Shown: one piece after another, positions 1 through 7,302 of the stretch
How the letters are laid out: every line of letters begins with the position of its first letter
How positions within the stretch are numbered: position 1 is the first letter of the stretch
Assembly: GCA_009695395.1 (NCBI GenBank)
Contig: SIBB01000122.1
Location: forward strand, 1-9,007
DNA: 9,007 nucleotides
Source of the DNA: Pedosphaera sp.
Lineage (GTDB): Bacteria > Verrucomicrobiota > Verrucomicrobiia > Limisphaerales > SXTU01
Reading direction: 5' to 3'
Translations under genes and position numbers: made by a program
The notes under the pieces: generated by a model
The model's database searches: none
Told to the model about the DNA's origin: nothing
Seen by the model: the letters and a program-made list of their open reading frames with translations, nothing else

Positions 1-1
1 C

Positions 2-1051
2 ATCCAGACCGCCGAGGCCTTGCGCAGGGGCATCGCCGGCGGCGAATGGTCCGGCCATCTGCCCGGTGAACTGGAGTTGTGCGACCGGCTACAGGTCAGC
101 CGCGTGACCCTGCGGACGGCACTCAAGCAACTGACACGCGAGGGCCTGGTCCAGGCGCGGCAGGGCAGCCGCCGGGAAATCATCGCGAGTGGCAAGCCGC
201 GCCGTCCAGCTGCCACCCCGCGCGTGGTGCTGCTCTCGCCCGTGCCGACGCACGCCATGCCCGCACCGGAGATGTTCTGGGTGGACGCGCTGCGGGAAAA
301 ACTCGCAGCGGACGCGCATCCGCTGGAGATACACACGAACAAGGCGTGCTACTCCGCGCACCCGGAGGCCGCCCTCCAGACGCTGGCGGACGAGCTGCGC
401 CCTGCGGCGTGGGTGCTCTATCTCTCGACTCCCGCGATGCAGGGGTGGTTCGCCGCGCAAGGCCTGCCCTGCGTGGTCAGCGGCTCGGTGCATCCAGGAA
501 TCTCACTGTCGGCACTCGATGTGGATTATGCGGCGGTCGCTCGTCATGCCGTGGGAATGTTCGCGGCGCACGGTTGCCGGCAGTTGGCGCTGCTCATGCC
601 GCGCAGCGAGCAGGCGGGGAACTGGGAGACCGAGAGAGGCTTCACCGAGGCTGGCCGGCGGCTGGCCGGACCGAAGAGGCGCACGCGGGTCATTCACCAC
701 GACGGCAGTGTGGCGGGGGTGTGCGCGGCGGTGGATGCGGCTCTGGCCGGCCCGGAGCGGGTGGATGGCCTCTTCATCGCCAAGCCCGCCCATGTCATCA
801 CTGTGGCGAGCCATCTGGGTCAGCGCGGTGTGCGCGTCCCTGCGGAAGTGAGCCTCATCTCGCGCGACGACGACCCGTTCCTGAGCCATCTGGTGCCGGA
901 GGTGGCACGCTACACGCGGAGCGCGGAGCTGTTCGCCCGCAAGCTGTCACGGTTGGTCCTCGCTCTGGCGGACGGCGGAGCGGAGCGGACGCGCGCGGTG
1001 CGACTGATGCCGGACTTCACGCCGGGCGGGACGCTGCGCCGCTTGGCTTAG
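2..1051 (+). CDS. GntR-type winged-helix regulator with LacI-like sensor domain (5' end missing)
   Basis: This is a probable cytoplasmic transcriptional regulator that responds to a sugar or sugar derivative. The frame is open to the left edge, so the true start lies outside the window; TTG at 20 falls inside the first helix of the DNA-binding domain and is not a convincing start. Visible residues 1-60 fit a GntR winged helix: LPGELELCDRLQVSR, then TLRTALKQLTREGLV and the wing QGSRREI. From about residue 75 to the end the protein resembles a LacI/PBP1 effector domain, with DVDYAAVARHAV, a GF-containing segment (ERGFTEAGRR), VDGLFIAKP and VPAEVSLIS. This GntR-head/LacI-body layout is common in Verrucomicrobiota and Lentisphaerota near carbohydrate genes. 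It lies 56 nt upstream of the prepilin-like gene on the same strand, so it may control the sialidase locus. The ligand cannot be read from the sequence. Confidence 0.87.
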   Translation: MQTAEALRRGIAGGEWSGHLPGELELCDRLQVSRVTLRTALKQLTREGLVQARQGSRREIIASGKPRRPAATPRVVLLSPVPTHAMPAPEMFWVDALREKLAADAHPLEIHTNKACYSAHPEAALQTLADELRPAAWVLYLSTPAMQGWFAAQGLPCVVSGSVHPGISLSALDVDYAAVARHAVGMFAAHGCRQLALLMPRSEQAGNWETERGFTEAGRRLAGPKRRTRVIHHDGSVAGVCAAVDAALAGPERVDGLFIAKPAHVITVASHLGQRGVRVPAEVSLISRDDDPFLSHLVPEVARYTRSAELFARKLSRLVLALADGGAERTRAVRLMPDFTPGGTLRRLA

Positions 1052-1107
1052 AATAATACAGGCCACTCGCGCTGGCTCCGGCGGCGGCCTCGGCTAGGGT
1101 GCGCCTG

Positions 1108-1863
1108 ATGCACAACGCCACTCGCCTCCATCCCCGCCGCACGCGCGGCTTCACTCTCATCGAACTGCTCGTCGTCATCGCCATCATTGCGATTCTGGCG
1201 GGGATGCTTTTGCCCGCACTGGGCAAGTCCAAGCAGAAGGCCACGCAGACGAAGTGCCTCAGCAACATGAAACAGTTCGGGCTCGCCACCCGCCTTTACG
1301 TGGATGACCACGATGACCTGTTCCCGCCGACGCGGCTGTTGAACTCGAGTGGCGCGATGCAAAACACCCAGTTTGCCTGGTATGGGAAGGCGGGGACCGG
1401 AGCCTACGCCCCTATCGGCGCGGACCGCCGTTATGTGAACCGCTATGTCGGGACGTTCACCGCCACCTCGGAGATGCAGGTCGCGCTCTGCCCGAATGAC
1501 CGCGATAGTGCGAACAGCACGGCCATTGTCGCCAATTACACCGCCTTCGGCTCCTCCTATTCCATCAACGCCGGTTCAGCTCCGAACGCCGCCGTCAACT
1601 TCATCACCAAGGATGCACAGTGCAACTCCGTCCGCACGGCGGAAATCGTCAGCCCAGTGCGGATGACCATCAGCGGTGACGCGGGCGTGTGGTATCCCAT
1701 CTGGCCCATCCTTTACCGCAACGCGACGGCGGAATTTTACTGGCACACGAAGCCGAACGACAACCGTTTCAACGTCACCTTCGCGGACGGTCACGCGGAA
1801 TTCCTCCGCGTCACCGTCGGAGTCAACGCGACGAACAGCTACACATGCAACCGCGACTTGTGA
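1108..1863 (+). CDS. Prepilin-type (type IV pilin-like/pseudopilin) protein, copy 1
   Basis: This is a 251-residue protein exported and processed like a type IV prepilin. The short basic leader ([14 protein letters not shown]) ends in Gly14. Phe15 follows, and Glu19 is the conserved +5 glutamate; the hydrophobic helix then runs to about residue 38. Next comes [21 protein letters not shown], the usual start of the PVC-type globular domain, and the C-terminus carries FADGHAE near residues 225-231. In the related H-X9-DG motif the His position is Asn217 here, whereas copy 2 has His. I chose ATG at 1108 over GTG at 1099 because a weak AGGG lies 8 nt upstream of the ATG. The gene overlaps the next one. 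PVC genomes carry many such proteins, often beside glycan-degrading enzymes; whether this one builds a pilus, serves in secretion or binds glycans is unknown. Confidence 0.9.
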   Translation: MHNATRLHPRRTRGFTLIELLVVIAIIAILAGMLLPALGKSKQKATQTKCLSNMKQFGLATRLYVDDHDDLFPPTRLLNSSGAMQNTQFAWYGKAGTGAYAPIGADRRYVNRYVGTFTATSEMQVALCPNDRDSANSTAIVANYTAFGSSYSINAGSAPNAAVNFITKDAQCNSVRTAEIVSPVRMTISGDAGVWYPIWPILYRNATAEFYWHTKPNDNRFNVTFADGHAEFLRVTVGVNATNSYTCNRDL

Positions 1864-2198
1864 GGGTCCCCCGGCTCGCCGTGGGCCTGCTGGCGTTCGC
1901 GCTGTGCGTGCTGGAAACCAGCTGCCGCAAGCGCACTGCCGAAGCGCCAGACTCCCTCACTCCAATCACTGCCGTGTCCCTTCCCGACGGCCCGCCGCTG
2001 TCCACTGAGGCCGAGAACGCTTTGGGGCAGATGGTTCAAGCCGCGGTGGGCGAGTATTTCAAGCAGCACAAACGCTATCCGAACTCCGTCGTTGAACTAC
2101 AGGAGGCCCGGCTACTGGAGTTGATTCAGTCCCCGCCTCCGGGAAGAAAGTTCGTTATCAACCCCGCTGACGGGCGTTTCAGCATCCAGCCCAAGTGA
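1845..2198 (+). CDS. Small exported, possibly lipid-anchored protein with CRKR and PPPG motifs, copy 1
   Basis: This 117-residue protein is of unknown function. Residues 1-26 form a basic and hydrophobic signal sequence ending at Cys27 (ETSC, then RKR). The lipobox is poor because Glu is at -3, so lipid anchoring is uncertain. A linker of about 25 residues rich in Pro, Ser and Thr is followed by a compact C-terminal region: a helix ([19 protein letters not shown]), YP at 78-79, LL at 90-91, PPPG at 97-100 and FVI at 103-105. The same pattern with identical spacing occurs in the protein encoded at 6962-7264, so the two are paralogues. The Y-x6-YP then PPG then Y/F-V-I layout loosely recalls the globular part of pseudopilins such as GspG, which is inference. 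The ATG at 1845 overlaps the prepilin gene by 19 nt; GTG at 1860 would give a 4-nt GTGA overlap and an equally good signal peptide. No clear Shine-Dalgarno is present, so translational coupling is likely. Confidence 0.8.
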   Translation: MQPRLVRVPRLAVGLLAFALCVLETSCRKRTAEAPDSLTPITAVSLPDGPPLSTEAENALGQMVQAAVGEYFKQHKRYPNSVVELQEARLLELIQSPPPGRKFVINPADGRFSIQPK

Positions 2199-2248
2199 CG
2201 GGACTCGCCGCTTGGAGCTGGCCGGTCTTTCCGCTTCACTTCCTTTCT

Positions 2249-4675
2249 ATGAGCCATTTGCGCGCGCTTTCCCTTGCCGGGCTTTGCGTCCTTTGCGACC
2301 AGTTCCCCGCCGCCGCCACCGAACCACCCGCCGGCCCGCTGCACGCCTGGTATCGCGACGACGGCGTGAAGGCTGACGGGCCGAACGTCACCGCATGGCA
2401 AAGCGCCGCCACCAACGGCGCGGCCCAAAACCTCACGCGCCTTGTGGGCCGGCCGCAAACCGTCCGCATCAGCACGCCCACCGGCCCACGCACCATCGTG
2501 CGCTTCAACGGCTCCGCCGCGCTATGGCAGGCCGTCGGCTCGTGGGGCACGCTCGCGGGTGAACGCACCGTCGTCACCTTCGCGCGCGTGGCGGCGACGA
2601 ACCAAGGCGTCTTCTTCGACGGCAGCACACGCAGCGGCAGCACGCCGGTGAAGTGGAGCGGCAAGGCTTGGCAATCCGCCGCGAAGTCCTCCGCGCCGGC
2701 CGAAGGCAGCGGCTGGCAGACGCACACGTTCGTCTTCGGCACGAATGGCAACCCGCTGGGCGGCTTCATCCTCGGCGCAAACGTCGCAACGCAAGAGGGC
2801 TTGGCCTGCGATGTCGCCGAGGTGCTCGTCTATCCGCGCGCGCTCGGCGAAGCGGATTTGAAATCAGCCACGACCTACTTGCAGGCCAAGTGGGGCGCGC
2901 CCACCGACCTCCCCGCCGCGCAGCAGCCGCAAGCCCCGCAGCTCCCGAATGACCCGCGCGTCTTCCGCACCACGCTCCGCAAAGCGGGCGACGACGGCGT
3001 CCACACTTACCGAATCCCCGGCCTCGCCACCACGCCCAAGGGCACGCTCATCGCTGTCTTCGACCTGCGCCACAAAGGCGGCGGCGACCTCCCGGCGGAC
3101 ATTGACGTGGGCGCGATGCGCTCGACCGACGACGGCGCGACCTGGAGTTCCGCGCGCCGCATCCTCGACTTCGACGCGTCCGTCCCCGGCTCGCAGGGCA
3201 ACGGCGTTGGCGACCCCGCCATTCTCGTGGACCGCAACGGCACCATCTTCGTCGCCGCGCTCTGGTCCAAAGGCCCGCGCGCCTGGAACGGCTCTGGCCC
3301 CGGCATGACGCCCGATGAAACCGGGCAGTTCGTCCTCGCGAAAAGCACCGACGACGGCGTGACGTGGTCATCCCCCCTCAACATCACCACGCAGGTGAAA
3401 GACCCCGCGTGGCGGCTTTGCTTCAACGGCCCCGGCAACGGCATCCAACTCCGCGATGGCACGCTCATTTTCCCAGCGCAGTTCAAGGGCGCGGACAACG
3501 TGCCGCACTCGTGTTTCATCGCCAGCCGCGATGGCGGCGCGACGTGGAAGATTTCCCCCGCCGCCATCCCCGGCACACCGGCCACGAGCGAAAGCGCCAT
3601 CGCCGAACTCGCCGACGGCGCGCTGCTGCTCACGATGCGCAATGAGTCGCACGCCGGCGTCCGAGCGTGGGCGCGCTGGGATTGGCAGGGCGAGGTGATG
3701 CAAGGCAAGTGGTCCGCGCCGTGGCACACCGTGCCCGACCCGACCTGCATGGCCAGCCTCATTCATCACCCGCACGGCGAGCTGATTTTCTCCAATCCCA
3801 ACAGCGCCTCGCGCCGCGTCGCGCTTACCATCCGCAGCAGCATCGACGCCGGGAAAACTTGGAGCGCCGGCCGCCTGCTCGACCCCGCCGGTGCGATGTA
3901 TTCCAGCCTGACCGTATTGCGCGACGGCCGCATCGGCGTGCTCTCCGAGAGCGGCACCGAGGCGGGCCTAGTCTTCGCGCGCTTCCCGCTCGACTGGGTG
4001 CAGGAAGGCGCGAGCGTGCCCACCGTGCCCGAGGCGCGCACCGAGACGACCGGCAAGTGGGCTTGGTGGCCCGCGCGCCACGCCGCGAAGGTCGCCGAGA
4101 CCAAGGCCGGCGGCGGCGAAATCATCTTCCTCGGCGACAGCATCACGCAGGGCTGGGAAACCGCCGGCAAAGCCGCGTGGGAGAAACACTTCGCCCCGCG
4201 CAAGGCCGCGAACTACGGCTTCGGCGGCGACTCCACGCAACACCTCCTCTGGCGCGTGCGCAACGGCGAGTTCGATGGCCTCTCGCCGAAAGCCATCGTC
4301 CTCCTCATCGGCACGAACAACGCGCGCCACGGCGACTTCACGCCCGAGCAAATTGCCGCCGGCATCCGCGCCATCCTCGATGCGCTCGCGGAGAAATGCC
4401 CGCGCTCGAAAGTCCTCCTCCTCGGCATCCTGCCACGCGGAGCGGACGCCGCCGACCCGTGGCGGCACAAGTGCGAAGCCGTGAACGCCCTCCTCCCCGC
4501 GCTCGCCGACGGCCAACGCGTCCACCACCTCAACGTGAACGCGAAGCTGCTCGCGGCCGACGGCACGCTCTCGAAAGGCCTCGCCCCCGACCTGCTGCAC
4601 TTGAGCGCGAAGGGTTACTCGCTCTTCGCCGACGCGCTGGCCCCGAAGCTCATGGAACTGCTCGCCGCCCAATGA
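2249..4675 (+). CDS. Secreted LamG-like / GH33 sialidase / SGNH (PAF-AH-like) esterase fusion
   Basis: This 808-residue exported enzyme probably cleaves terminal sialic acids and removes an ester group. A signal peptide covers about residues 1-23 (MSHLRALSLAGLCVLC, ending in AAA). Residues 28-216 look like a LamG/concanavalin-type jelly roll, possibly glycan-binding. Residues 236-586 form a sialidase: YRIPG (Arg255), Asp280 as likely acid/base, Asp boxes STDDGATW (292-299), STDDGVTW (366-373), SRDGGATW (426-433) and SIDAGKTW (531-538), Glu448, Arg464, Arg522 or Arg523, and Tyr551 with Glu567. Residues about 600-808 form an SGNH hydrolase: GDSITQG with Ser631, GFGGDSTQHLLWR, GTNN with Asn690, and DLLH with Asp781 and His784. 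That block pattern matches PAF-acetylhydrolase Ib-like esterases. GTG at 2195 would add 18 residues ahead of the signal peptide, so I reject it. The gene is joined by ATGA to the epimerase. Whether the substrate is sialic acid itself and the ester O-acetyl is inferred. Confidence 0.92.
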   Translation: MSHLRALSLAGLCVLCDQFPAAATEPPAGPLHAWYRDDGVKADGPNVTAWQSAATNGAAQNLTRLVGRPQTVRISTPTGPRTIVRFNGSAALWQAVGSWGTLAGERTVVTFARVAATNQGVFFDGSTRSGSTPVKWSGKAWQSAAKSSAPAEGSGWQTHTFVFGTNGNPLGGFILGANVATQEGLACDVAEVLVYPRALGEADLKSATTYLQAKWGAPTDLPAAQQPQAPQLPNDPRVFRTTLRKAGDDGVHTYRIPGLATTPKGTLIAVFDLRHKGGGDLPADIDVGAMRSTDDGATWSSARRILDFDASVPGSQGNGVGDPAILVDRNGTIFVAALWSKGPRAWNGSGPGMTPDETGQFVLAKSTDDGVTWSSPLNITTQVKDPAWRLCFNGPGNGIQLRDGTLIFPAQFKGADNVPHSCFIASRDGGATWKISPAAIPGTPATSESAIAELADGALLLTMRNESHAGVRAWARWDWQGEVMQGKWSAPWHTVPDPTCMASLIHHPHGELIFSNPNSASRRVALTIRSSIDAGKTWSAGRLLDPAGAMYSSLTVLRDGRIGVLSESGTEAGLVFARFPLDWVQEGASVPTVPEARTETTGKWAWWPARHAAKVAETKAGGGEIIFLGDSITQGWETAGKAAWEKHFAPRKAANYGFGGDSTQHLLWRVRNGEFDGLSPKAIVLLIGTNNARHGDFTPEQIAAGIRAILDALAEKCPRSKVLLLGILPRGADAADPWRHKCEAVNALLPALADGQRVHHLNVNAKLLAADGTLSKGLAPDLLHLSAKGYSLFADALAPKLMELLAAQ

Positions 4676-5919
4676 ACACTAGCCTGACGGACGCCGCCAC
4701 GCGCACCGGCCTCGCCGCGCTCTACCGCGACACGTTGCTCCACGACGTGATGCCCTTCTGGCTGCGGCACGGAATGGACCGCGAGCACGGCGGCATCCTC
4801 ACCTGCCTCGACCGCGATGGCAGCGTGGTGGACACGGATAAGAGTGTGTGGTTTCAAGGCCGCGCCGCGTGGATGTTCGCGACGCTGGCGAACACCACAG
4901 CCCTCGCCGGCGACTGCAAGTCACCGGCACGCGCGGACTGGCTCGCGGCCGCGCGCAGTTGCATCGAGTTCCTCCGCCATCACTGCCACGCGCCGGACGG
5001 GAAGATGTATTTTACCGTCACGCGTGAGGGACAGCCGCTGCGGATGCGGCGCTACGTTTACAGCGAGTCGTTCGCCGCAATCGGAAACGCCGCTTTCGCC
5101 AAAGCCACCGGTGATGCCCGCGCTGCCGAGGACGCGGTGAAACTCTTCGCCACCTATCTCCACCACAGTTTCACGCCCGGCGTGATGCCGCCGAAGTTCG
5201 AGGCGACGCGGCCCAGCAAGGGCATCGGTCCGCACATGATTGGCATCGCCACGGCGCAGGAGCTGCGCGCGAATCTCGGCGACGTGATGGTGAGCGGCCG
5301 CACTTGCACGGAGTGGATTGACCGGAGCATCGCGGAGATTGAGCGGGACTTCCTCAAGCCCGAGCACCGCGCGCTGCTGGAAGTCGTCGCGCCGGACGGC
5401 AGCATCATTGACCACCACGACGGGCGCACGCTGAACCCCGGCCACGCGTTGGAGTGCGCGTGGTTCATGATGCACGAGGGCGAGTTGCGCGAGGACAAGA
5501 AGCTCATCCAACTCGGCACGACCATCCTCGACTGGATGTGGGCGCGCGGCTGGGACGCGGAGCACGGTGGCCTGCTCTACTTCACGGATCTCCTCGGCAA
5601 ACCGGTGGAGGAATACTGGCACGACATGAAGTTCTGGTGGCCGCACAACGAAGCCATTATCGCGACACTTCTCGCGTGGCAGCTCACCGGCGAGCCGCGC
5701 TACGCCGCGATGCACGCGCAGGTCCACGACTGGAGCTTCAAGCACTTCCCCGACCCGGAGCACGGCGAATGGTTCGGCTACCTGCACCGCGACGGCCGCG
5801 TCTCCTCGCGCGCGAAAGGCACGCTTTGGAAAGGCCCGTTCCATTTGCCCCGGATGCTCTGGTATTGCTGGAGGCTGCTGGAAAACGTCGGCGTTACGCG
5901 TGCCAGTCCGTGTCCCTGA
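4672..5919 (+). CDS. AGE-family epimerase (N-acylglucosamine 2-epimerase type)
   Basis: This 415-residue cytoplasmic protein has no signal peptide and the length usual for the family. It probably interconverts N-acetylmannosamine and N-acetylglucosamine. The (alpha/alpha)6-barrel signatures of the AGE superfamily are present: an early HGGILTCLDRDG (39-50), WFQGRAAWMFATL (60-72), YVYSESFAAIG (128-138), NPGHALE (255-261, His258), FWWPHNEAI (321-329), GEWFGYLHRDG (365-375) and KGPFHLPRML (387-396, His391). The start is fixed by the ATGA overlap with the sialidase stop; an in-frame opening runs upstream from 3667 but is antiparallel noise inside the sialidase gene. In Bacteroides an AGE enzyme handles the ManNAc released by sialic acid lyase, and the fused neighbour supports that role here. 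Other AGE-family substrates (mannose, cellobiose) cannot be excluded by motif reading alone. Confidence 0.9.
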   Translation: MNTSLTDAATRTGLAALYRDTLLHDVMPFWLRHGMDREHGGILTCLDRDGSVVDTDKSVWFQGRAAWMFATLANTTALAGDCKSPARADWLAAARSCIEFLRHHCHAPDGKMYFTVTREGQPLRMRRYVYSESFAAIGNAAFAKATGDARAAEDAVKLFATYLHHSFTPGVMPPKFEATRPSKGIGPHMIGIATAQELRANLGDVMVSGRTCTEWIDRSIAEIERDFLKPEHRALLEVVAPDGSIIDHHDGRTLNPGHALECAWFMMHEGELREDKKLIQLGTTILDWMWARGWDAEHGGLLYFTDLLGKPVEEYWHDMKFWWPHNEAIIATLLAWQLTGEPRYAAMHAQVHDWSFKHFPDPEHGEWFGYLHRDGRVSSRAKGTLWKGPFHLPRMLWYCWRLLENVGVTRASPCP

Positions 5920-6204
5920 AGTATCCGATGCCCCCAGTGTCTGGCAGGCCCCCGCAAAATAAGCCGTAGTTCAACAGCCTGCTAAAGGCCGCGCTCAGGT
6001 GGTAGTGCCCGAGATGCGCCCTTGCCATTGCCGAACTAGCGGAAAAGCCCTCAAAAACTCTTCTTCCCCCCCCCGGTTTGTGCCTAGCCTCAACGAAATA
6101 ATTCTGACACGAAAACCATCCTCCCTGAACCGCGGAGCGTCCAGAAAGCAAATTCCTATCGGTTTTTAAAGGGATGGTTCCCTGAACCCACAACCACAAC
6201 AGTC
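5920..6204. other. Intergenic stretch without a supported gene
   Basis: These 285 nt separate the epimerase from the second prepilin gene. By eye the right half is less GC-rich than the neighbouring genes. It holds a run of nine C at 6066-6074, a 10-nt direct repeat TCCCTGAACC at 6122-6131 and 6179-6188, and an 8-nt inverted repeat AACCATCC (6114-6121) / GGATGGTT (6172-6179). No stem followed by a T-run and no convincing -35/-10 pair was found, although a promoter for the genes at 6205-7264 would be expected here. A 101-codon minus-strand opening across 5894-6199 has no recognisable motif and no clear context, so I do not call it a gene. Confidence 0.6.
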
Positions 6205-6951
6205 ATCAACCTAGCTCACCAACTCAAACGCCGAACGCCCGGGCTCAGCTACCGCGGCTTCACGCTTATCGAATTGCTAGTCGTCATCGCCATCATCGCG
6301 ATTCTGGCAGGGATGCTCCTGCCGGCACTCTCCAAGGCCAAGGAAAAGAGCCGAGGCACCCTCTGCACCAGCAACATGAGGCAAGTGACGCTCGCGCTGA
6401 AGGTCTATGCCGACGACAACGACGGCGTCTTCATGCAGTTCGGCCGAAGCGGCACCAGCCCAAACAACCTGCTTCCCCACGCTACCGCGACATGGTGGCC
6501 GGACATTATGCGGAACATGAAATACATTCAGGACTTCAAGGCCTTTGAGTGTCCCAGCGTGACCTTCTTCACCAACCGGCTCGCCATCGCCATGAACCAA
6601 CCCGATATCGGGGTCTGGCTAGACACGTCGGCGAAAGTTCGTGAAAACATGGTCGCCAAGCCCTCCGCCACCGTCATCCTGGTCGACGGACAAGAGATCA
6701 CCAACTCGTTTGAACCGGATCCTGACAAGTGGATCCCAGCTCAATCGACGCTCGGACGCCCCTGGGTCTGCATCACCATGCGCACTCCTACCGCAGGTGA
6801 CTACAACACCCTCCCACAACGGCCGGTCAACCGACACAATCTCAAGTGCAATATTGGCTTCGCGGATGGTCATGCGGAAATAGGCAAGGCGTCGCAAGTT
6901 GGCTTGCAGTATCCGAAGGGCGACCTGCGTGCGCAGTGGGACCGGGAGTAA
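6205..6951 (+). CDS. Prepilin-type protein, copy 2, with non-canonical (ATC) or lost start codon
   Basis: This is a paralogue of the protein at 1108-1863. The body is clear: a leader ending SYRG, then [40 protein letters not shown], and a C-terminal H-X9-DG motif (His211, Asp221-Gly222 when counted from 6205) followed by HAE. The frame is open back to a TAG at 6085-6087, yet no ATG, GTG, CTG or TTG occurs in frame before TTG 6274, which lies inside the hydrophobic helix after the Glu and would destroy the prepilin signal. ATC at 6205 would give a normal basic leader ([17 protein letters not shown]). Either the gene starts at ATC, a rare start, or a former ATG has mutated, or there is a sequencing error. 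No Shine-Dalgarno is seen upstream. The next gene follows 10 nt after the stop. The coding assignment is firm; the start is not. Confidence 0.8.
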   Translation: MNLAHQLKRRTPGLSYRGFTLIELLVVIAIIAILAGMLLPALSKAKEKSRGTLCTSNMRQVTLALKVYADDNDGVFMQFGRSGTSPNNLLPHATATWWPDIMRNMKYIQDFKAFECPSVTFFTNRLAIAMNQPDIGVWLDTSAKVRENMVAKPSATVILVDGQEITNSFEPDPDKWIPAQSTLGRPWVCITMRTPTAGDYNTLPQRPVNRHNLKCNIGFADGHAEIGKASQVGLQYPKGDLRAQWDRE

Positions 6952-6955
6952 GGAG
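6950..6955 (+). promoter_or_regulatory. Shine-Dalgarno site AAGGAG overlapping the prepilin stop codon
   Basis: AAGGAG begins inside the TAA stop of copy 2 of the prepilin gene and ends 6 nt before ATG 6962. It is the only strong Shine-Dalgarno seen in the window and it decides ATG 6962 over the longer TTG start at 6899. It also suggests that the small protein can be translated independently of the prepilin gene with its odd start. Confidence 0.75.
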
Positions 6956-6961
6956 CGTGCC

Positions 6962-7264
6962 ATGAGGTTATTGCTATTCACGCTGGCCGTCGCCACGGTG
7001 GTCGTCAGTCCCGCTTGCCGGAAACGTCCCGAGCCTGCCCCCACACCGACACCCAGCGTTGACCCCGTCGCTGCTTCCACACCTGCCACCGTCCAGCAAA
7101 TCAGCCAAGCCTTGCAGTCCTACATGCAGAACAACTCGGATTTCCCCAAAGACCTCAAGGTGCTGGTGGACATGAAGCTTCTGCCCAATCTCCCAGTGCC
7201 CCCACCGGGCAAGCAATACGTCATCGATCGGAAGGCAGTTCGCGTCTCGCTGGAGGATCGGTGA
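6962..7264 (+). CDS. Small exported, possibly lipid-anchored protein with CRKR and PPPG motifs, copy 2
   Basis: This 100-residue paralogue of the protein at 1845-2198 is of unknown function. A hydrophobic signal segment (MRLLLFTLAVATVVVSPA) precedes Cys19, followed by RKR exactly as in copy 1. The lipobox (SPAC) is again non-standard, so the anchor type is uncertain. A Pro/Thr-rich linker (about 23-42) leads to a helix (ATVQQISQALQSYMQNN), FP at 61-62, LL at 73-74, PPPG at 80-83 and YVI at 86-88. The spacing Y-x6-[YF]P-x17-PPPG-x2-[FY]VI is identical to copy 1. The start is supported by AAGGAG 6 nt upstream. The gene follows the prepilin gene by 10 nt, as expected for partners. Outside this window's paralogue I recognise no family. 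Confidence 0.82.
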   Translation: MRLLLFTLAVATVVVSPACRKRPEPAPTPTPSVDPVAASTPATVQQISQALQSYMQNNSDFPKDLKVLVDMKLLPNLPVPPPGKQYVIDRKAVRVSLEDR

Positions 7265-7302
7265 CAGCCCAAGCTTGCTCGCCGTAAAGGAGCCGATTCG
7301 CG

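Noticed and set aside
1062..1076. Possible hairpin GCCA/TGGC with a 7-nt loop after the regulator gene
   Set aside because: Only 4 base pairs and no T-run, too weak for a terminator or operator call.
2195..2248. GTG start for the sialidase fusion overlapping the upstream stop as GTGA
   Set aside because: It would put 18 extra residues before a clear signal peptide that starts at ATG 2249.
4921..5844. 307-codon open frame on the minus strand opposite the epimerase
   Set aside because: Arg/Val/Glu-rich shadow of a well-supported gene with no motif of its own.
6114..6179. Inverted repeat AACCATCC / GGATGGTT upstream of prepilin copy 2
   Set aside because: Arms of only 8 nt with a 50-nt gap and no T-run; recorded in the intergenic entry but not called as a terminator or mobile element end.
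5894..6199. 101-codon open frame on the minus strand between the epimerase and prepilin copy 2
   Set aside because: No family motif, it overlaps the epimerase end, and its product shows no signal sequence or recognisable domain; most likely chance.
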